Positions 10,726 to 21,573 of a DNA stretch of 64,000 nt are shown piece by piece. The stretch is taken from the NCBI RefSeq assembly GCF_010015445.1, contig NC_053132.1, positions 33,258,501-33,322,500 on the forward strand, read 5' to 3'. Under the pieces are notes generated by a model. That model had not been told where the DNA came from and did not search any database. It was given only the letters and a program-made list of their open reading frames with translations. The stretch's first letter is position 1. Each line of letters begins with the position of its first letter. This DNA comes from Perca fluviatilis. Its lineage: Eukaryota; Chordata; Actinopteri; Perciformes; Percidae. The translations under genes and the position numbers were made by a program.

Positions 10726-11622
10726 TACACTCACCTAAAGGATTATTAGGAACACCTGTTAAATTTCACGTTAATGAAATTATCTAATCAATCAATCACA
10801 TGGCATGCTTCAATGCATTTAGGGGAGTGGTCCAGGTCTAGACATCTCCTGAACTCCAAACTGAATGTCAGAATGGGAAAGAAAGGTGATCTAAGCAACT
10901 TTGAGTGTGGCATGGTTGTTGGTGTCAGACGGGCTGGTCTGAGTATTTCCCAATCTGCTCAGTTACTGGGATTTTCACCCACAACCATTTCTAGGGTTTA
11001 CAATGAATGGTCTGAAAAAGAAAGAACATCCAGTATGCTGCAGTCCTGGGGGGCGAAAATGCCTTGTTGATGCTAGAGGTCAGAGGAGAATGGGCCGACT
11101 GATTCCAGCTGATAGAAGATCAACTTTGACTCAAATAACCACTCGTTACAACCGAGGTCTGCAGCAAAGCATTTGTGAAGCCACAACACCCACAACCTTG
11201 AGGTGGATGGGCTACACCAGCAGAAGACCCCACCGGGTACCACTCATCTCCACTAAAAATAGGAAAATGAGGCTACAATTTCCACGAGCGCACCAAAATT
11301 GGACAGTTGAAGACTGGAAAAATGTTGCCTGGTCTGATGAGTCTTGATTTCTGTTGAGACATTCAGATGGTAGAGTCAGAATTTTGAGTAAACAGAATGA
11401 GCACATGGATCCGTCATGCCTTGTTACCACTGGGCAGGCTGGTGGTGGTGGGGGTGTAATGGTGTGGGGGATCCCTTTCGCCTTCAGAACTGCCTTAATT
11501 CTTTGTGTCATTGATTCAACAAGGTGCTGGAAGCATTCTTTAGAAATGTTGGCCCATATTGGTAGGATAGGGTCAAATACGGTATTATTATGGTGTTCCT
11601 AACAATCCTTTAGGTGAGTGTA
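10726..11622 (+). mobile_element. Tc1/mariner-type transposon, internally deleted
   Basis: Inverted ends TACACTCACCTAAAGGATT and its complement stand at 10726 and 11622, flanked by TA on both sides. That is the fixed target of Tc1/mariner elements. The length is about 0.9 kb, against 1.2-1.6 kb for complete family members. The inner right portion joins transposase coding sequence abruptly to 3' non-coding sequence, so the C-terminal coding part is lost. The copy lies inside a second TIR element and is therefore younger than that host. Confidence 0.9.
10873..11470 (+). pseudogene. Tc1-like transposase, truncated and frameshifted
   Basis: The product was a DDE transposase that cuts and rejoins the element ends. 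The frame from 10873 opens with MGKKGDLSNFE and a helix-turn-helix-like N-terminus (SQSAQLLGFSPTTISRVYNE). A frameshift near 11040-11060 moves the frame to RGQRRMGRLI, TTRYNRGLQQSICEA and the end of the first catalytic segment, NVAWSDES. A TGA follows at 11345-11347 where Arg is expected. Another stretch (LLRHSDGRVRI ... GGGGVMVWG) ends near 11470. The second and third catalytic acidic residues are missing because of the deletion, so no active enzyme is possible. Confidence 0.88.
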
Positions 11623-12242
11623 TATAGTTATAGGCACTCATAAATATTCATAATGCTTTAAAACAATATTCATAAAACATTATAAAGCATTTTAAAATGA
11701 CGTATACAGTTAAATCAAAGTGTATTATAATTTTTATAGTTGTAAAATATTGTAAGTACAGTATTGCCTATTTGGGAGAACGTCCAGTTTTTTTAGCCCC
11801 AGTCCGTTCCAACGATACAATCCAAGCGGCAGTTGGTAGATGTGTTTAGCTGCTACAGACCACCGTTACGGAGTTACAGTTACAGAGGTCTGTCGTATCA
11901 GCGGCAGTTGGTAGATGGGTTTAGGTGACTGTGAGCCGGCTACAGGCACCGCCAGGTGACGGCCCTTTTTAGGAGCCATGGTAGGAAAATTTTGCTGAGA
12001 AAAAGTGAGCGTCATGTGGCGGCGACGACCGAAACAACAACTAGTTAAGTTTAGAAAAAAGATGGTGGTTTGGATTAAAACACTCCTGAGGAACGAACAC
12101 GCGTTTCCTGGGTGAACAAAGCAATATTAATGTTTATGAGTGCTTATACTTATACACCACTATAAGCAGATTATAGCATATTAAGAATCCATTTATGATG
12201 CATTATAGACATACATAGTCTTCATAGAAAGTCTTACCAAAT

Positions 12243-12610
12243 AGTATAATATATTTTGCTAATTTTAGTAAATTGATTTAATTAGCATTTACTACCAAGT
12301 CCAAAGGAACAGTTGGGCTGTAAGGCCATTTTAACATGGTGGCCACTGTCAAAATTGCAAGTCACAGATGTACACTGGCCCAAAAAGACTGAAGTTGTGC
12401 TGATAATGGCCCTATGACCGAAAAATTCCATTTGTCATTATTTTCACATTTTTATACTGTACATATCGTATACATGTAATAAATAGATTTGATTTTGTAT
12501 CTGAAGAGCGTCTTCTAGTTTTCTTGTAAGTGTAGAGATTTTTTTTTCTCAGAGAAAAAAAGACTTTCTCCCAAACAATGACAAAACATTTTTTTTCAGT
12601 GTTACAAATA
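12243..12610. other. Unassigned AT-rich sequence
   Basis: No gene, tandem repeat or paired inverted end was found here. Confidence 0.5.
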
Positions 12611-12733
12611 TACGGAAGAGGATTAGCTTTAAAAACAAAATTTTTTGACTATTCTGAGAATGAAGTCAGAATTCTGACTTTAAACTCACAACTCAAATAC
12701 ATTTTTAACATGTGGCCCTAATCCTCTTCTGTA
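12611..12733. mobile_element. 123-bp MITE
   Basis: The ends TACGGAAGAGGATTAGC (12611) and CCCTAATCCTCTTCTGTA (ending 12733) pair as inverted repeats with few mismatches. An inner AGTCAGAATTCTGACT palindrome is present. I recall this short family from other fish. It is too small to encode anything. Confidence 0.75.
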
Positions 12734-13096
12734 CAAACACTCCAAAGTGACTCTTTGTATTAATATGATAGTCAGCGATAGTCAAAGAGTATTTCCTGGA
12801 TAAAGCCTGACCCCTCACCTTCCACTCTCTGTGGGTTGCCGTTCTCAAAATCCCTTTGCCACAGGAGACAACAAACTTCAAGCTAGCAAGCTACACCCTG
12901 ACAATGGCAAGTTAAAAAAAGGACACTGATTGGCGATACACTAAGAGCAAATTACGTTTAACCATGTAACCAGCTAATTCAAATAGCTGACATTACTGTG
13001 TTCTGTGATTCATTTAATATTGTCCGTGGGGTTTTCTTTTGCTGGGTGCAAATGCAACAAAACGAGTTCCTTCCCAAGACCATTTTGCAGAGCCAC
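12734..13096. other. Unassigned flank of the BEL element
   Basis: No gene recognised. A small open frame at 12998-13201 crosses into the LTR and is not credible. Confidence 0.5.
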
Positions 13097-13438
13097 TGTC
13101 ATGGTCTGAGCAGACCTATATTTCATGTCTGTTCTTTTACAAAGCGTTCACTTATCATTTGCTGTGCTAGAGCGCCATCTATTGGTCACAACGAGTATTG
13201 AAATGTACATTCGGGTGAGTTAACCGCTAACTTCCTGTTTACCGGGCAGACACACAGGAGAAGTCAATGTGAAAGGTTTCGGGTTTTGCTGTCTCAGGAC
13301 AAGTTGTCTTTTGTCACTTGCTTAATAGTTACTTCTTACCCACACGAAGGCAATGCCCGTAAGTATAAATTGTTCTGCTTAAATGAACAGAAGTATGAGA
13401 AATGTATAAGCTATGTTTAAGCTAAGGAATCCTTTTGT
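13097..13438 (+). repeat. BEL/Pao 5' LTR, 3' part probably deleted
   Basis: It starts TGTCATGGTCTGAGCAGACC, which includes a GGTCTGAGCAGACC palindrome, and matches 16941-17283 up to the shared CCTTTTGT. It does not end in the usual CA and no primer binding site follows, which suggests that the LTR end was lost with the leader. Confidence 0.85.
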
Positions 13439-13499
13439 CCAAGTGCACTGAAGTATGCGGCGAGGGAGTGAGTGCAAGAGCTTGTTCGAAAATCTGCCT

Positions 13500-15306
13500 A
13501 GTCAACGTGTACCCCTTGGGCCACCGGGAAGCTGTGACCAAAGTGTATGCCATCATTGATGAACAAAGCAACAAGTTATCCAGCTCCTCTTCTTTGCGGA
13601 GATGACACAGACTCCTCTATTTTCACCTGCACCGACAATGACCACCAGCCCGCTCCGTCCATTGAGGACCTCAAGTTCCTGGAAATAATGGACAACAAAG
13701 TCTTTAAAGACGATACTCAAAGCTGGGTTGCACCCCTCCCTTTCCGGTCTCCCAGGAGATGCCTGTCCAACAACAGAGACTATGCACTGAAACGCCTAAG
13801 GTCTGTCTGCCACACGTTAGAAAAGAACCCTGTCATGAAACAACACTACATGCAGTTCATGCAAAAAATTATTGACTGTCAACATGCTGAAATTGCCCCA
13901 GCCCTTCCAGAAAGAAAAGAATGTTGGTATTTACCATCCTTTGGCATCTACCATCCCAAAAAGCTAGAACAGATTTGCATTGTGTTCAATTCAAGCGCTC
14001 AGCATGAAGGAATCTCACTCAACAACGTCCTGCTGAAAGGGCCTGATCTAAACAATAACCTGCTAGGCGTCCTCATCAGGTTCAGAAAAGAGAAAAATGC
14101 AGTAACCGCAGACATTCAACATGTACTACTGCTTTGTTGTCAATGAAGAGCATAGAGACTACCTGAGGTTTCTGTGGTTCCGTGACAACCAGTGTAATAA
14201 CGACATTGTGGACTATCGAATGCGTGTCCATGTGGGAACACGCCATCCCCCGCTGTGGCGATCTACTGTCTCAGAAAAGCAGCAGCAGAAGGAGAAGCTG
14301 AATTTGGCCCAGACGTCCGGGCATTCATTGAAAGAGACTTTTACATTGATGATGCTTTGAAGTCTTTTGCAACTGAGTCTGAGGCCATCAGCGTCATCAA
14401 GCGAGCACAAGAGATGCTCTCCTGCTCCTGTCTCAGACTGCTTAAGATTACAATAAACAGTGCAGAGGACCGTGCAAACAGCATCAAGGATTTGCATTTC
14501 TCCACGGACGAAGTGCCTATGCAGCGCAGCTTAGGCATAAGCTGGAACATTCTCACAGACACATTCACCTTTCAGGTGCAGGAGGACAACAAGCCGTTTA
14601 CACGCAGAGGCGTGCTTTCCACCATTAACAGCATCTTCGATCCTCTCGGCTATCTCTCACCCGTCACCATACAAGGAAGATCACTGCTCAGACAGCTGAC
14701 CATGGAAAGCGGAGAGTGGGATTCACCTCTCCCAGAAAACCTAAAGGCAGAGTGGCTGAAGTGGAAAGGTTCCCTCTCATGCCTTCAAGAACTACAGATC
14801 CCCCGCTGCTATACATCCCTCTCCCCATCTGCAGCAAGCTCAAGGGAGTTGTGTGTGTTTGCAGACGCATTTGTCCTCGGCAAAGCAAAGCTAGCACCTG
14901 TTAAAGAGACAACTATACCCAGACTCGAACTCTGTGCAGCAGTCCTAGCTGTGGAAATAGCAGAGTTTGCTGTAAGTAACATGGACCTGCACATGAACTC
15001 TGTGTCCTTTTTTTCAGACAGTAAAGTTGTGTTAGGCTATGTCAACAACGAGCAGAGAAGATTCTGTGTCTACGTGAGCAACAGAGTGCAACGCATCTGA
15101 CAAGCCACTTCACCACAACAATGGAAATACGTCCATCAGAGCTCAACCCAGCGAATCACGGCTCCAAATCTGAGCCTGCAGCCTCATTAAAGGATACTAA
15201 CTGGCTGACTGGTCCAGTCTTTCTGCCCGGTAAACCACCAGATGACGTTCAGCAACAATTCGACCTCATTGACCCTGGGTCCGACCCTGAAATCCATCCG
15301 ACAGTA
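13500..15306 (+). pseudogene. BEL/Pao pol: protease relic, RT and RNase H, broken
   Basis: 13500-13546 reads KVYAIIDEQSN, the aspartic protease motif of BEL elements, then the domain is cut off. The RT begins in the frame at 13547 (PSIEDLKFLEIMDNKVFKDD, then WYLPSFGIYHPKK and SLNNVLLKGPDLNN). It shifts near 14118 to CFVVNEEHRDYLRFLWFRDN and again near 14240 to the frame running to 15100. That frame holds the catalytic FYIDDALKS (YIDD at about 14340-14351), GVLSTINSIFDPLGYLSP and the RNase H stretch RELCVFADAFVLGKAKL. Roughly twenty residues are missing between CVFADA and FVLGKAKL relative to the family. A TGA ends the frame at 15098-15100. The connection region (NPANHGSK, TNWLTGP) follows in another frame and stops at 15307. 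Confidence 0.88.
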
Positions 15307-15309
15307 TAA

Positions 15310-16893
15310 GTGCTGGTCACCCAAACCTCCACATGCCATCTAGGAGTGAAGCGCTACGACGGGTTTTCAAAGTGGACCACTCTCTTGAGAATACTTGCAA
15401 TCTTGATTCACATTGCTCAGTGTTTCACTCAGACCATCTGTGACAGCACATGCAGAGGATGGCACATCTGTAAAAAGGCAGCAACACCAGAAAACCTGGA
15501 AAAAGCAAGAAAACTCCTGATCATAAACATGCAACAGGAAACATATGCTAACGAACTCAACAACATACAGAAACAGACAGACATACCGAAGCAAAGCAGC
15601 ATCAGAAAGCTTCGTCCTGTGATTGACAGCGATGGACTTCTCCGAGTTGGCGGACGCATCTCTCAGTCTGGCTTAGAGATAAACAGGACCAATCCTCTCA
15701 TCATCTCAGGTCAGCATCACCTAACAACCCTCCTCGTGCAACACCACCACGAGCAGGTAAAGCACCAAGGCAGACACTTCACTGAGGGAGCCATCAGGGA
15801 TGCTGGATTATGGCTGGTAGGGGTGAAAAAGTGCATAAGGGGCACACTCTTCAGGTGTGTCACTTGCAGAAGACTGCGTGGCAAAATAGAGCATCAGCTG
15901 ATGGCAGATCTACCTGCAGACAGGCTACAAGTTGCCCCACCATTTACCTACATCGGCCTGGACGTGTTTGGCCCATGGGAAGTGACCTGCTGTCGGACCA
16001 GAGGTGAACAAGACAACAACAAAAGGTGGGCTGTGTTGTTTACATGTCTCAGTGTGCGTGCAGTGCACATAGAGGTGATTGAGACTTTAAGTGCATCCAG
16101 TTTCATTAATGCTCTTAGGAGATTGTTCTCCATCAGAGGGCCAGCAAAGCTAATCAGGTCTGACCAAGGCACAAATTTCATCGGAGCGTCGAAAGAATTG
16201 AACCTGGAAGAAGATTCAGACATGCAGCGATACCTACAAGACCAACAGTGCACATGGATCTTCCATCCCCAACATTCCTCCCATATGGGAGGTGCCTGGG
16301 AGCGGCTCATCGGTGTGGCACGCCACATCCTAGACTCCATGTTTCTCCAGCAGCGTTTTTCTTCTCTGACACACAAAGTGCTTGTCACATTCATGGCAGA
16401 GGTGTGCGCCATCATTAACGCAAGGCCTCTGCTGCCTGTTCCCACCGACCCAGAGAGCGCGCTCATCCTTACCCCATCAATGCTCTTGACACAAAAGACT
16501 GGAACTCCATCTTCACCTCCAGCAGACTTCGGCAAAGCAGAGATCCTTCGTCAGCAGTGGAAACAGGTGCAGCATCTTGCAGAGACCTTTTGGCACAAAT
16601 GGCAGTGTGAGTACCTGAACACCTTGCAAAGTCGAACCAAGTGGCAGGACACAAGGCACAACCTGCAGGAAGGAGACATTGTCTTGATGAGAGACAGTGC
16701 TGTGAAAAGACACTACTGGCCTATGGCTATGGTCACAAAAGCTCTTCCCAGTAAGGACAGTGTAGTGAGATCTGTGGAAGTAAGATCTGTGGAAGTAAGA
16801 GCAATTCGTCAAGGTACTCCTAAAGTATACACCAGACCAGTTTCTGAACTTGTTTTACTGTTTTCTCCTAAACATAACATTGAGTGTGTTTAG
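15310..16893 (+). CDS. BEL/Pao integrase region, long open frame
   Basis: 527 codons stay open after a TAA at 15307-15309. The first codon is GTG, so this is a continuation of the pol polyprotein and not a gene with its own start. A zinc-binding H2C2 arrangement lies near residues 142-183 (QHHHEQVKH ... FRCVTCRRL). The catalytic acidic residues are visible: Asp218 in YIGLDVFGPW, Asp285 in IRSDQGTNF and Glu331 in MGGAWERLI. The C-terminal region GDIVLMRDSAVKRHYWPMA matches the domain that follows BEL integrases. A 15-bp tandem duplication at 16768-16797 repeats RSVEV. The integrase would insert the DNA copy into the genome. The frame looks intact, but the rest of the element is not. Confidence 0.9.
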   Translation: MLVTQTSTCHLGVKRYDGFSKWTTLLRILAILIHIAQCFTQTICDSTCRGWHICKKAATPENLEKARKLLIINMQQETYANELNNIQKQTDIPKQSSIRKLRPVIDSDGLLRVGGRISQSGLEINRTNPLIISGQHHLTTLLVQHHHEQVKHQGRHFTEGAIRDAGLWLVGVKKCIRGTLFRCVTCRRLRGKIEHQLMADLPADRLQVAPPFTYIGLDVFGPWEVTCCRTRGEQDNNKRWAVLFTCLSVRAVHIEVIETLSASSFINALRRLFSIRGPAKLIRSDQGTNFIGASKELNLEEDSDMQRYLQDQQCTWIFHPQHSSHMGGAWERLIGVARHILDSMFLQQRFSSLTHKVLVTFMAEVCAIINARPLLPVPTDPESALILTPSMLLTQKTGTPSSPPADFGKAEILRQQWKQVQHLAETFWHKWQCEYLNTLQSRTKWQDTRHNLQEGDIVLMRDSAVKRHYWPMAMVTKALPSKDSVVRSVEVRSVEVRAIRQGTPKVYTRPVSELVLLFSPKHNIECV

Positions 16894-16940
16894 ACGTGTG
16901 AGCTCATAGATTTGGTATCCCTAAGATACCAGGCAGGGAC

Positions 16941-17283
16941 TGTCATGGTCTGAGCAGACCTATATTTCATGTCTGTTCTTTTACACAGCGTTCACTTATC
17001 ATTTGCTGTGCTAGAGCACCATCGATTGGTCACAACGAGTATTGAAATGTACGTTTGGGTGAGTTAACCGCTTACTTCCTGTTTACCGGGCAGACACACG
17101 AGAGAAGTCAATGTGAAAGGTTTCGGGTTTTGCTGTCTCAGGACAAGTTGTCTTTTTTCACTTGCTTAATAGTTACTTCTTACCCACACGAAGGCAAGGC
17201 CCGTAAGTATAAATTGTTCTGCTTAAATAAGTGTTTGAACAGAAGTATGTATAAGCTATGTTTAAGCTAAGGAATCCTTTTGT
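16941..17283 (+). repeat. BEL/Pao 3' LTR, shared part
   Basis: It matches the 5' LTR through CCTTTTGT. Sequence downstream to roughly 17480 contains AATAAA-like signals near 17397 and may be the remaining 3' part of the LTR, but it has no partner on the left to prove it. Confidence 0.85.
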
Positions 17284-18139
17284 TTGTCGTAATGGCGATG
17301 AGGGCATATGTGTTGCTAGCAAATGCATTTTATAGCTTATAAGATGAAAAAACAAATGGACTGAAAATAGTTTTATTTGTATTCAGTTTTACAGCATAAA
17401 TAAAGGAAAGGAGAAAAGGAATGAAGATTTCTTGCATCAACGTCCTTTGTTCGTCCTAGCCTGGTGGTTGTAAACTTGCTGGATAGCTCAGTAGCTCTAT
17501 ACTCAGTGAGGCCAGTACAGCAAAAGGGCAGACCCTCTCGCCTGTCAAGAGGACAGATCTTCCAGCAACCTGCAAACAGTTTGAGAGCCAACCACATGCT
17601 CCACAAGACATGGAACTTCAGCCAGATGCGCAGCTACCCACAGGGTTAACCGAATGCAAAAACAACAGAACATTTACTTGTCCTATCCCAGAATGTATCT
17701 GGCAATGCGAGACTAGCGAGAGAGGGACTCCAAGCTCACGTACTAAGTGCCCAACACAGACGCATGAGGGAATCTGGAGAACTTTTTTAGCCCATTCGCT
17801 AGGTAAGCAGCTATAACTGGAACAAATGGGGCGCAATCTTGGTAACAAGTACTATTTATGCTCCTAATTCACATAGAAAATGTCAGTCTATGCACCCCAC
17901 TGTAGACAGTAAATGTAAGTGCAGATGGTGACTCACCCAGCCTTTGATCAGAGCAGAGTGACCGATTTACCACTCTGTTCACTGAGAGAGTACAAATGGA
18001 ATTGAGGCAGTCAGTGACAGCTTCAGAGACGTTCCTCATCAGTTACCTGTCCCTGCAATCACATTCACTGGGCTGCTAATTTGAAGCCCCGCTTATCCCT
18101 AAGCCATCTACACTCTTTTATCACATCTAGTCCTTTCTT
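17284..18139. other. Possible LTR remainder, then unassigned sequence
   Basis: The first ~200 bp may belong to the BEL LTR. After that no gene, tandem repeat or inverted ends were recognised. Small open frames near 17464-17850 overlap on both strands and lack motifs. Confidence 0.5.
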
Positions 18140-18344
18140 TACATTACCTTACATGTCATTTAGCTGACGCTTTTATCCAAAGTGACTTACAATTGCTACA
18201 TACGTCAGAGGCTGCACGACTCTGGAGCAACTATAGATTAAGTGCCTTGCTCAGGGACACATTGGTTGATGTATCTCAGTGGGAATTGAACCCAGATCTC
18301 CCACACCAAAGTCATGTGTCATATGCACTCCGCCATCACCACCC
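18140..18344 (-). mobile_element. tRNA-derived SINE, reversed
   Basis: On the minus strand the tRNA-like head reads GGTGATGGCGGAGTGC (A-box region), then CTGGGTTCAATTCCCACTGA with B-box GGTTCAATTCC. The body ends in a tail containing CTTTGGATAAAAGCGTCAGC and TAAATGACATGTAA. I recognise this tail as widespread in teleost SINEs. The family name is uncertain. Confidence 0.75.
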
Positions 18345-18783
18345 ATTCATTCTCTGTAAAGAAAGTGCCTTATTACACATAAAAGCTGCCAATTGATTTC
18401 TCATGCTGCCTTTCCCCTACATGCGGTATCTGTTAGCCGGCTAAAAGAGGAAGTCAGGCTGGGGAAGTTTACCTGTCAGGGAAAAACATTTGATCACTAA
18501 CTCTAATTGGTAGTAAGCCTGAAGTCCTCCCGGAGATGAAAACATCAACAGAAAAAAAACGTACTTCACTTCTGCCTGCAACCATAATTCTGATTATACA
18601 TACAGCACTGAACAGCAAAGCAGCTGAGAGGTGAATCCCCACAAGTTGGCACACACACATACGGTATACACACACAAACTGTGTAAGCCAAAACAAATGC
18701 ACAATACATCGATAGTTTTAGGGAAGATTTCCTCTCACACAAAGAGGCTCCTAAACAGGCAGTGGGTTATGAAAAACACACTT
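18345..18783. other. Unassigned sequence
   Basis: No gene or repeat was recognised apart from short ACAC runs near 18648-18677. Confidence 0.5.
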
Positions 18784-19639
18784 CAAACCTATGGGATTAT
18801 TTTTGTGACTTTAACTCCAAGCAAAATTTCTCAAGTATCAAACAAAAAACACTAACTCAAGCAAAAAAATTGTCACCTTGAACGTAAAACTTCAAACTTG
18901 CAAACAAAACATTTGTGTAGTCGTAAACATGGCCTGAAATGAACACCCGACCACCAGCCAAATGCGGGTGAATTTTGCAATTGGCGGGTAACACTGTCAA
19001 TCTACCTGACACATTGGGCAGGTAGCCAATCAGGGGCCCGCATCACTGGAAGACACTGATTGACACCCGGGGCCCCCTACTGCATTTTCATTACTCGCGA
19101 CAATCCCAGCAGTCCCACGTGCAGCCACTGACCAAGCGGGAGTGAGAACAGGTCAAATTCATTTCCTTGTCTCTGTTATGAAGACGAGACGTGTGTGACT
19201 CGAACATCTCACACTGACTAACAAAACGTACAGCGAAAGACATTTCAGACCGTCCTGCCAACATGTATACATTTTTACATCAATGTACGCTGTAACGATT
19301 TTTCACTATAAACTCACTGTTTCAATCCTGTCGGCTCTCTGCAGCGAGAGGGTCTGCTGCTCCGTTCTCCCCGCGACTGACACGCACACACACACACGCA
19401 CACACAAACACACACGGTGGATGCAGGAAAAACTGTGGATAATAATAATAATAATAATAAGTTGAATTTATATAGCGCTTTTCATGGACTCAAAGTCGCT
19501 TTACAGGGCAGGGTAGATTATAAAAACATAACAAAACAAGTAGAACAAAACAAGATACAGATGAAAAAGGGAGGGGGGCAGGTGGACTATGGGTAGGCTG
19601 AGGTGAAGAGATGGGTCTTGAGGCGGGACTGGAAGATGG

Positions 19640-20882
19640 TGAGGGACTCAGAGGTGCGGATCTCTTGGGGGAGGGAGTTCCAGAGCCTGGGAGCTGCTCT
19701 GGAGAAGGCTCTGTCCCCAAAACAGCGCAGGTTGGACTTTTGGATGGAGAGGAGACCGGCTGAGGTGGATCTGAGGGACCGTGAGGGTTGGTAAGGGGAG
19801 AGGAGGAGGTCAGTGCGGTATGAGGGGGCCCGATGGTGGAGGGCTTTATAGGTGAGGACCAGGATTTTGTAGGTGATCCGGTGGGAAATGGGAAGCCAGT
19901 GGAGTTGTTTTAGGACTGGAGTGATGTGGTGCCAGGATTTGGAGCAGGTAATGAGGCGGGCGGCTGAGTTCTGGACCAGTTGGAGTCGGTTGATGTTGGT
20001 AGAGCTGATGCCGAGGAGAAGTGAGTTGCAGTAGTCCAGTCGGGAGGAGATGAAGGCGTGAATGAGTCTTTCAGCAGCGGGGGGTGTGAGAGAGGGTCTG
20101 ATTTTGGCGATGTTGCGGAGGTGAAAGAAGGAGGTTTTAATGACTTGACGGATGTGAGGCTCAAGGGAGAGGGTGGAATCAAAGATAACGCCAGGGTTGG
20201 GGCCTGGGGAGATGGGGAGACAATGGTGCCGTCGATGGTGAGAGTGGGGTTATTGGTTTTGCTGAGTGTGGATTTGGAGCCGATCAGAAGGAATTCTGTT
20301 TTGTCGCTGTTGAGTTTGAGGAAGTTGTGTTGCATCCAGGTTTTAATAGCTGACAGACAGGAGTTGATGTGGGAGAGGGGAGGATTGTGGGGGGATTTGG
20401 TGCTGAGGTAGATCTGGGTGTCGTCAGCATAGCAGTGGAAGTCCAGGTTGAAGTGGCGGAGTATCTGACCAAGAGGGAGGATGTAGATGATGAAGAGGAG
20501 GGGGCCAAGTACGGAGCCTTGGGGAACACCTTGAGTGACTGTGGCTGTGGCAGAGGTGTGGTTGTGGAGAGAGATGAAATGGGATCTGTTGGAAAGGTAG
20601 GAGTGGGCCCAGCTGGAGTGCAGTACCGTCGATACCGAGGTCTTTGAGTCTGGTGAGCAGGATGTTATGGCTCACAGTATCGAAGGCTGCACTCAGGTCG
20701 AGGAGGATGAGGATGTTGAGGGAACCGGTGTCAGCAAAAAGGTGAGGAGGTCGTTGAGGACTTTGAGGAGAGCGGTTTCTGTGCTGTGTAGGGGGCGAAA
20801 AACCAGATTGGAGAGGTTCGAATAGGTTATTGGCAAGAAGATGGGTTTGTAGTTGTGGAGGCGAATTATGCGTTCCAGGGTT
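19640..20882 (-). pseudogene. L2 reverse transcriptase, multiply frameshifted
   Basis: The RT catalytic box [11 protein letters not shown] is visible on the minus strand with YADD at 20420-20431. It lies in a different frame from the neighbouring open stretch at 20284-20529, so indels have scrambled the reading. Downstream, QHNFLKLNSDKTEFLLIGSK (20335 leftward) and the RLDYCNSLLLG and LHWLPISHRI motifs appear in several frames. The chain of motifs ends near 19600. No functional product is possible. Confidence 0.82.
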
Positions 20883-21545
20883 TTAGACAGAAAGGGGAGG
20901 TTGGATATTGGGCGGTAGTTGTTGAGAGAGGAGGGATCCAGACCAGGTTTTTAAGGATTGGGGTGACAGCGGCAGTTTTGAAAGCAGAGGGACAGTTCCA
21001 AGGGACAGTGAGGAGTTGAAGAGGTTAGTGAGGTAAGGGCATAGGACCGGGAGGCAGGACTTCAGAAGTGGAGTAGGGAGGGGGTCAAGGGAGCAGGTAG
21101 TGGGTTTGGAAGAGCTGATGAGTTTGGAGATTTCAGGAGGAGTGACTGGGTTAAACTGGGAGAGGAGGAAGTGTGGAGGAGGGGTCGGGAGGTCTGGAGG
21201 GATGGAGAGAGGAGGGTCCAAGGTAGGTGCTGGAGTAGATCCTGGAAGGTCAGATACAGGGGATAGGGATTTGTAAATGAGATTGATTTTGTCAGTGAAA
21301 AAGTGGAGGAATGAGTTGCAGAGATCCGGAGTAGAGGTAAGGAGGCTGTTGGTCCGAGGCTTGATGAGGTTGTTCAATGTGGAGAAGAGGGTTCTGGGGT
21401 TTTGGCAGGGGTCGGTGAGGATGGTGGAGAGGTAGGCAGATTTGGCAGCAATGAGGGCATCTTTGTAGGCGATGAGATGGGATTTATAGGCTTCATGATG
21501 GACTGTGAGGGATGATTTCTTTGTCAGACGTTCAAGTTGGATCAA
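20883..21545 (-). pseudogene. L2 ORF2 linker region upstream of RT
   Basis: A 220-codon open stretch begins HHEAYKSHLIAYKDALIAAK and continues through PRTLFSTLNNLIKP and a Pro-rich segment (DLPGSTPAPTLDPPLSIPP) to SSSKPTTCSLDPLPTPLLK, just before the RT core. In L2 LINEs this segment lies between endonuclease and RT. The endonuclease itself is absent. The frame breaks at the RT start. Confidence 0.8.
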
Positions 21546-21573
21546 GTGGATGAGACGACACGATGACCTAAAT

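Larger units (their letters stand above)
10651..12242. mobile_element. Host TIR element carrying a Tc1 insertion
   Basis: The left end TTAGGTAACACTTTCTATGA (10651) is matched on the reverse strand at the right end (about 12219-12242: CTTCATAGAAAGTCTTACCAAA). Both ends continue into similar palindromic TTATAA/CATTATA sequence. The interior is split at 10724 by a Tc1 copy and resumes at 11623. The interior right part contains two direct copies of GCGGCAGTTGGTAGATG (about 11828 and 11900). No coding capacity is seen outside the Tc1. Confidence 0.7.
13097..17283 (+). mobile_element. BEL/Pao LTR retrotransposon, defective
   Basis: Two direct LTRs flank a pol region in the order protease relic, reverse transcriptase, RNase H, integrase, which is the BEL/Pao order. 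The interior after the left LTR begins almost at once with a protease-like motif, so the primer binding site, leader and gag are gone. The right LTR probably runs beyond the stated end, because the left LTR seems to have lost its 3' part in the same deletion. No clear target duplication was found for this reason. The two LTRs differ at about ten positions in some 335 aligned bases plus two small indels, so the insertion is not very old. Confidence 0.9.
19441..21565 (-). mobile_element. L2-clade LINE, reversed, 5' truncated
   Basis: Read on the minus strand, it runs from a region just upstream of RT to a 3' end marked by AGCGCTATATAAATTCAACT and an ATT trinucleotide tail (19441-19460 on plus). 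It differs from the L2 copy at the window start in sequence and tail type, so it belongs to another subfamily. Frameshifts and stops are frequent. Confidence 0.85.

Noticed and set aside
15948..16535. 195-codon minus-strand frame
   Set aside because: Antisense shadow of the BEL integrase.
15310..16893. Independent host gene derived from an integrase
   Set aside because: It lies between two matching LTRs, begins with a non-ATG codon right after a stop, and is in line with the rest of pol. Nothing suggests host adoption.
18140..18344. Possible tRNA gene on the minus strand
   Set aside because: The tRNA-like part is fused to a standard SINE tail and lacks an acceptor stem.
20058..20647. Plus-strand open frames of 92-117 codons
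   Set aside because: They are antisense shadows of the reversed L2 reverse transcriptase.
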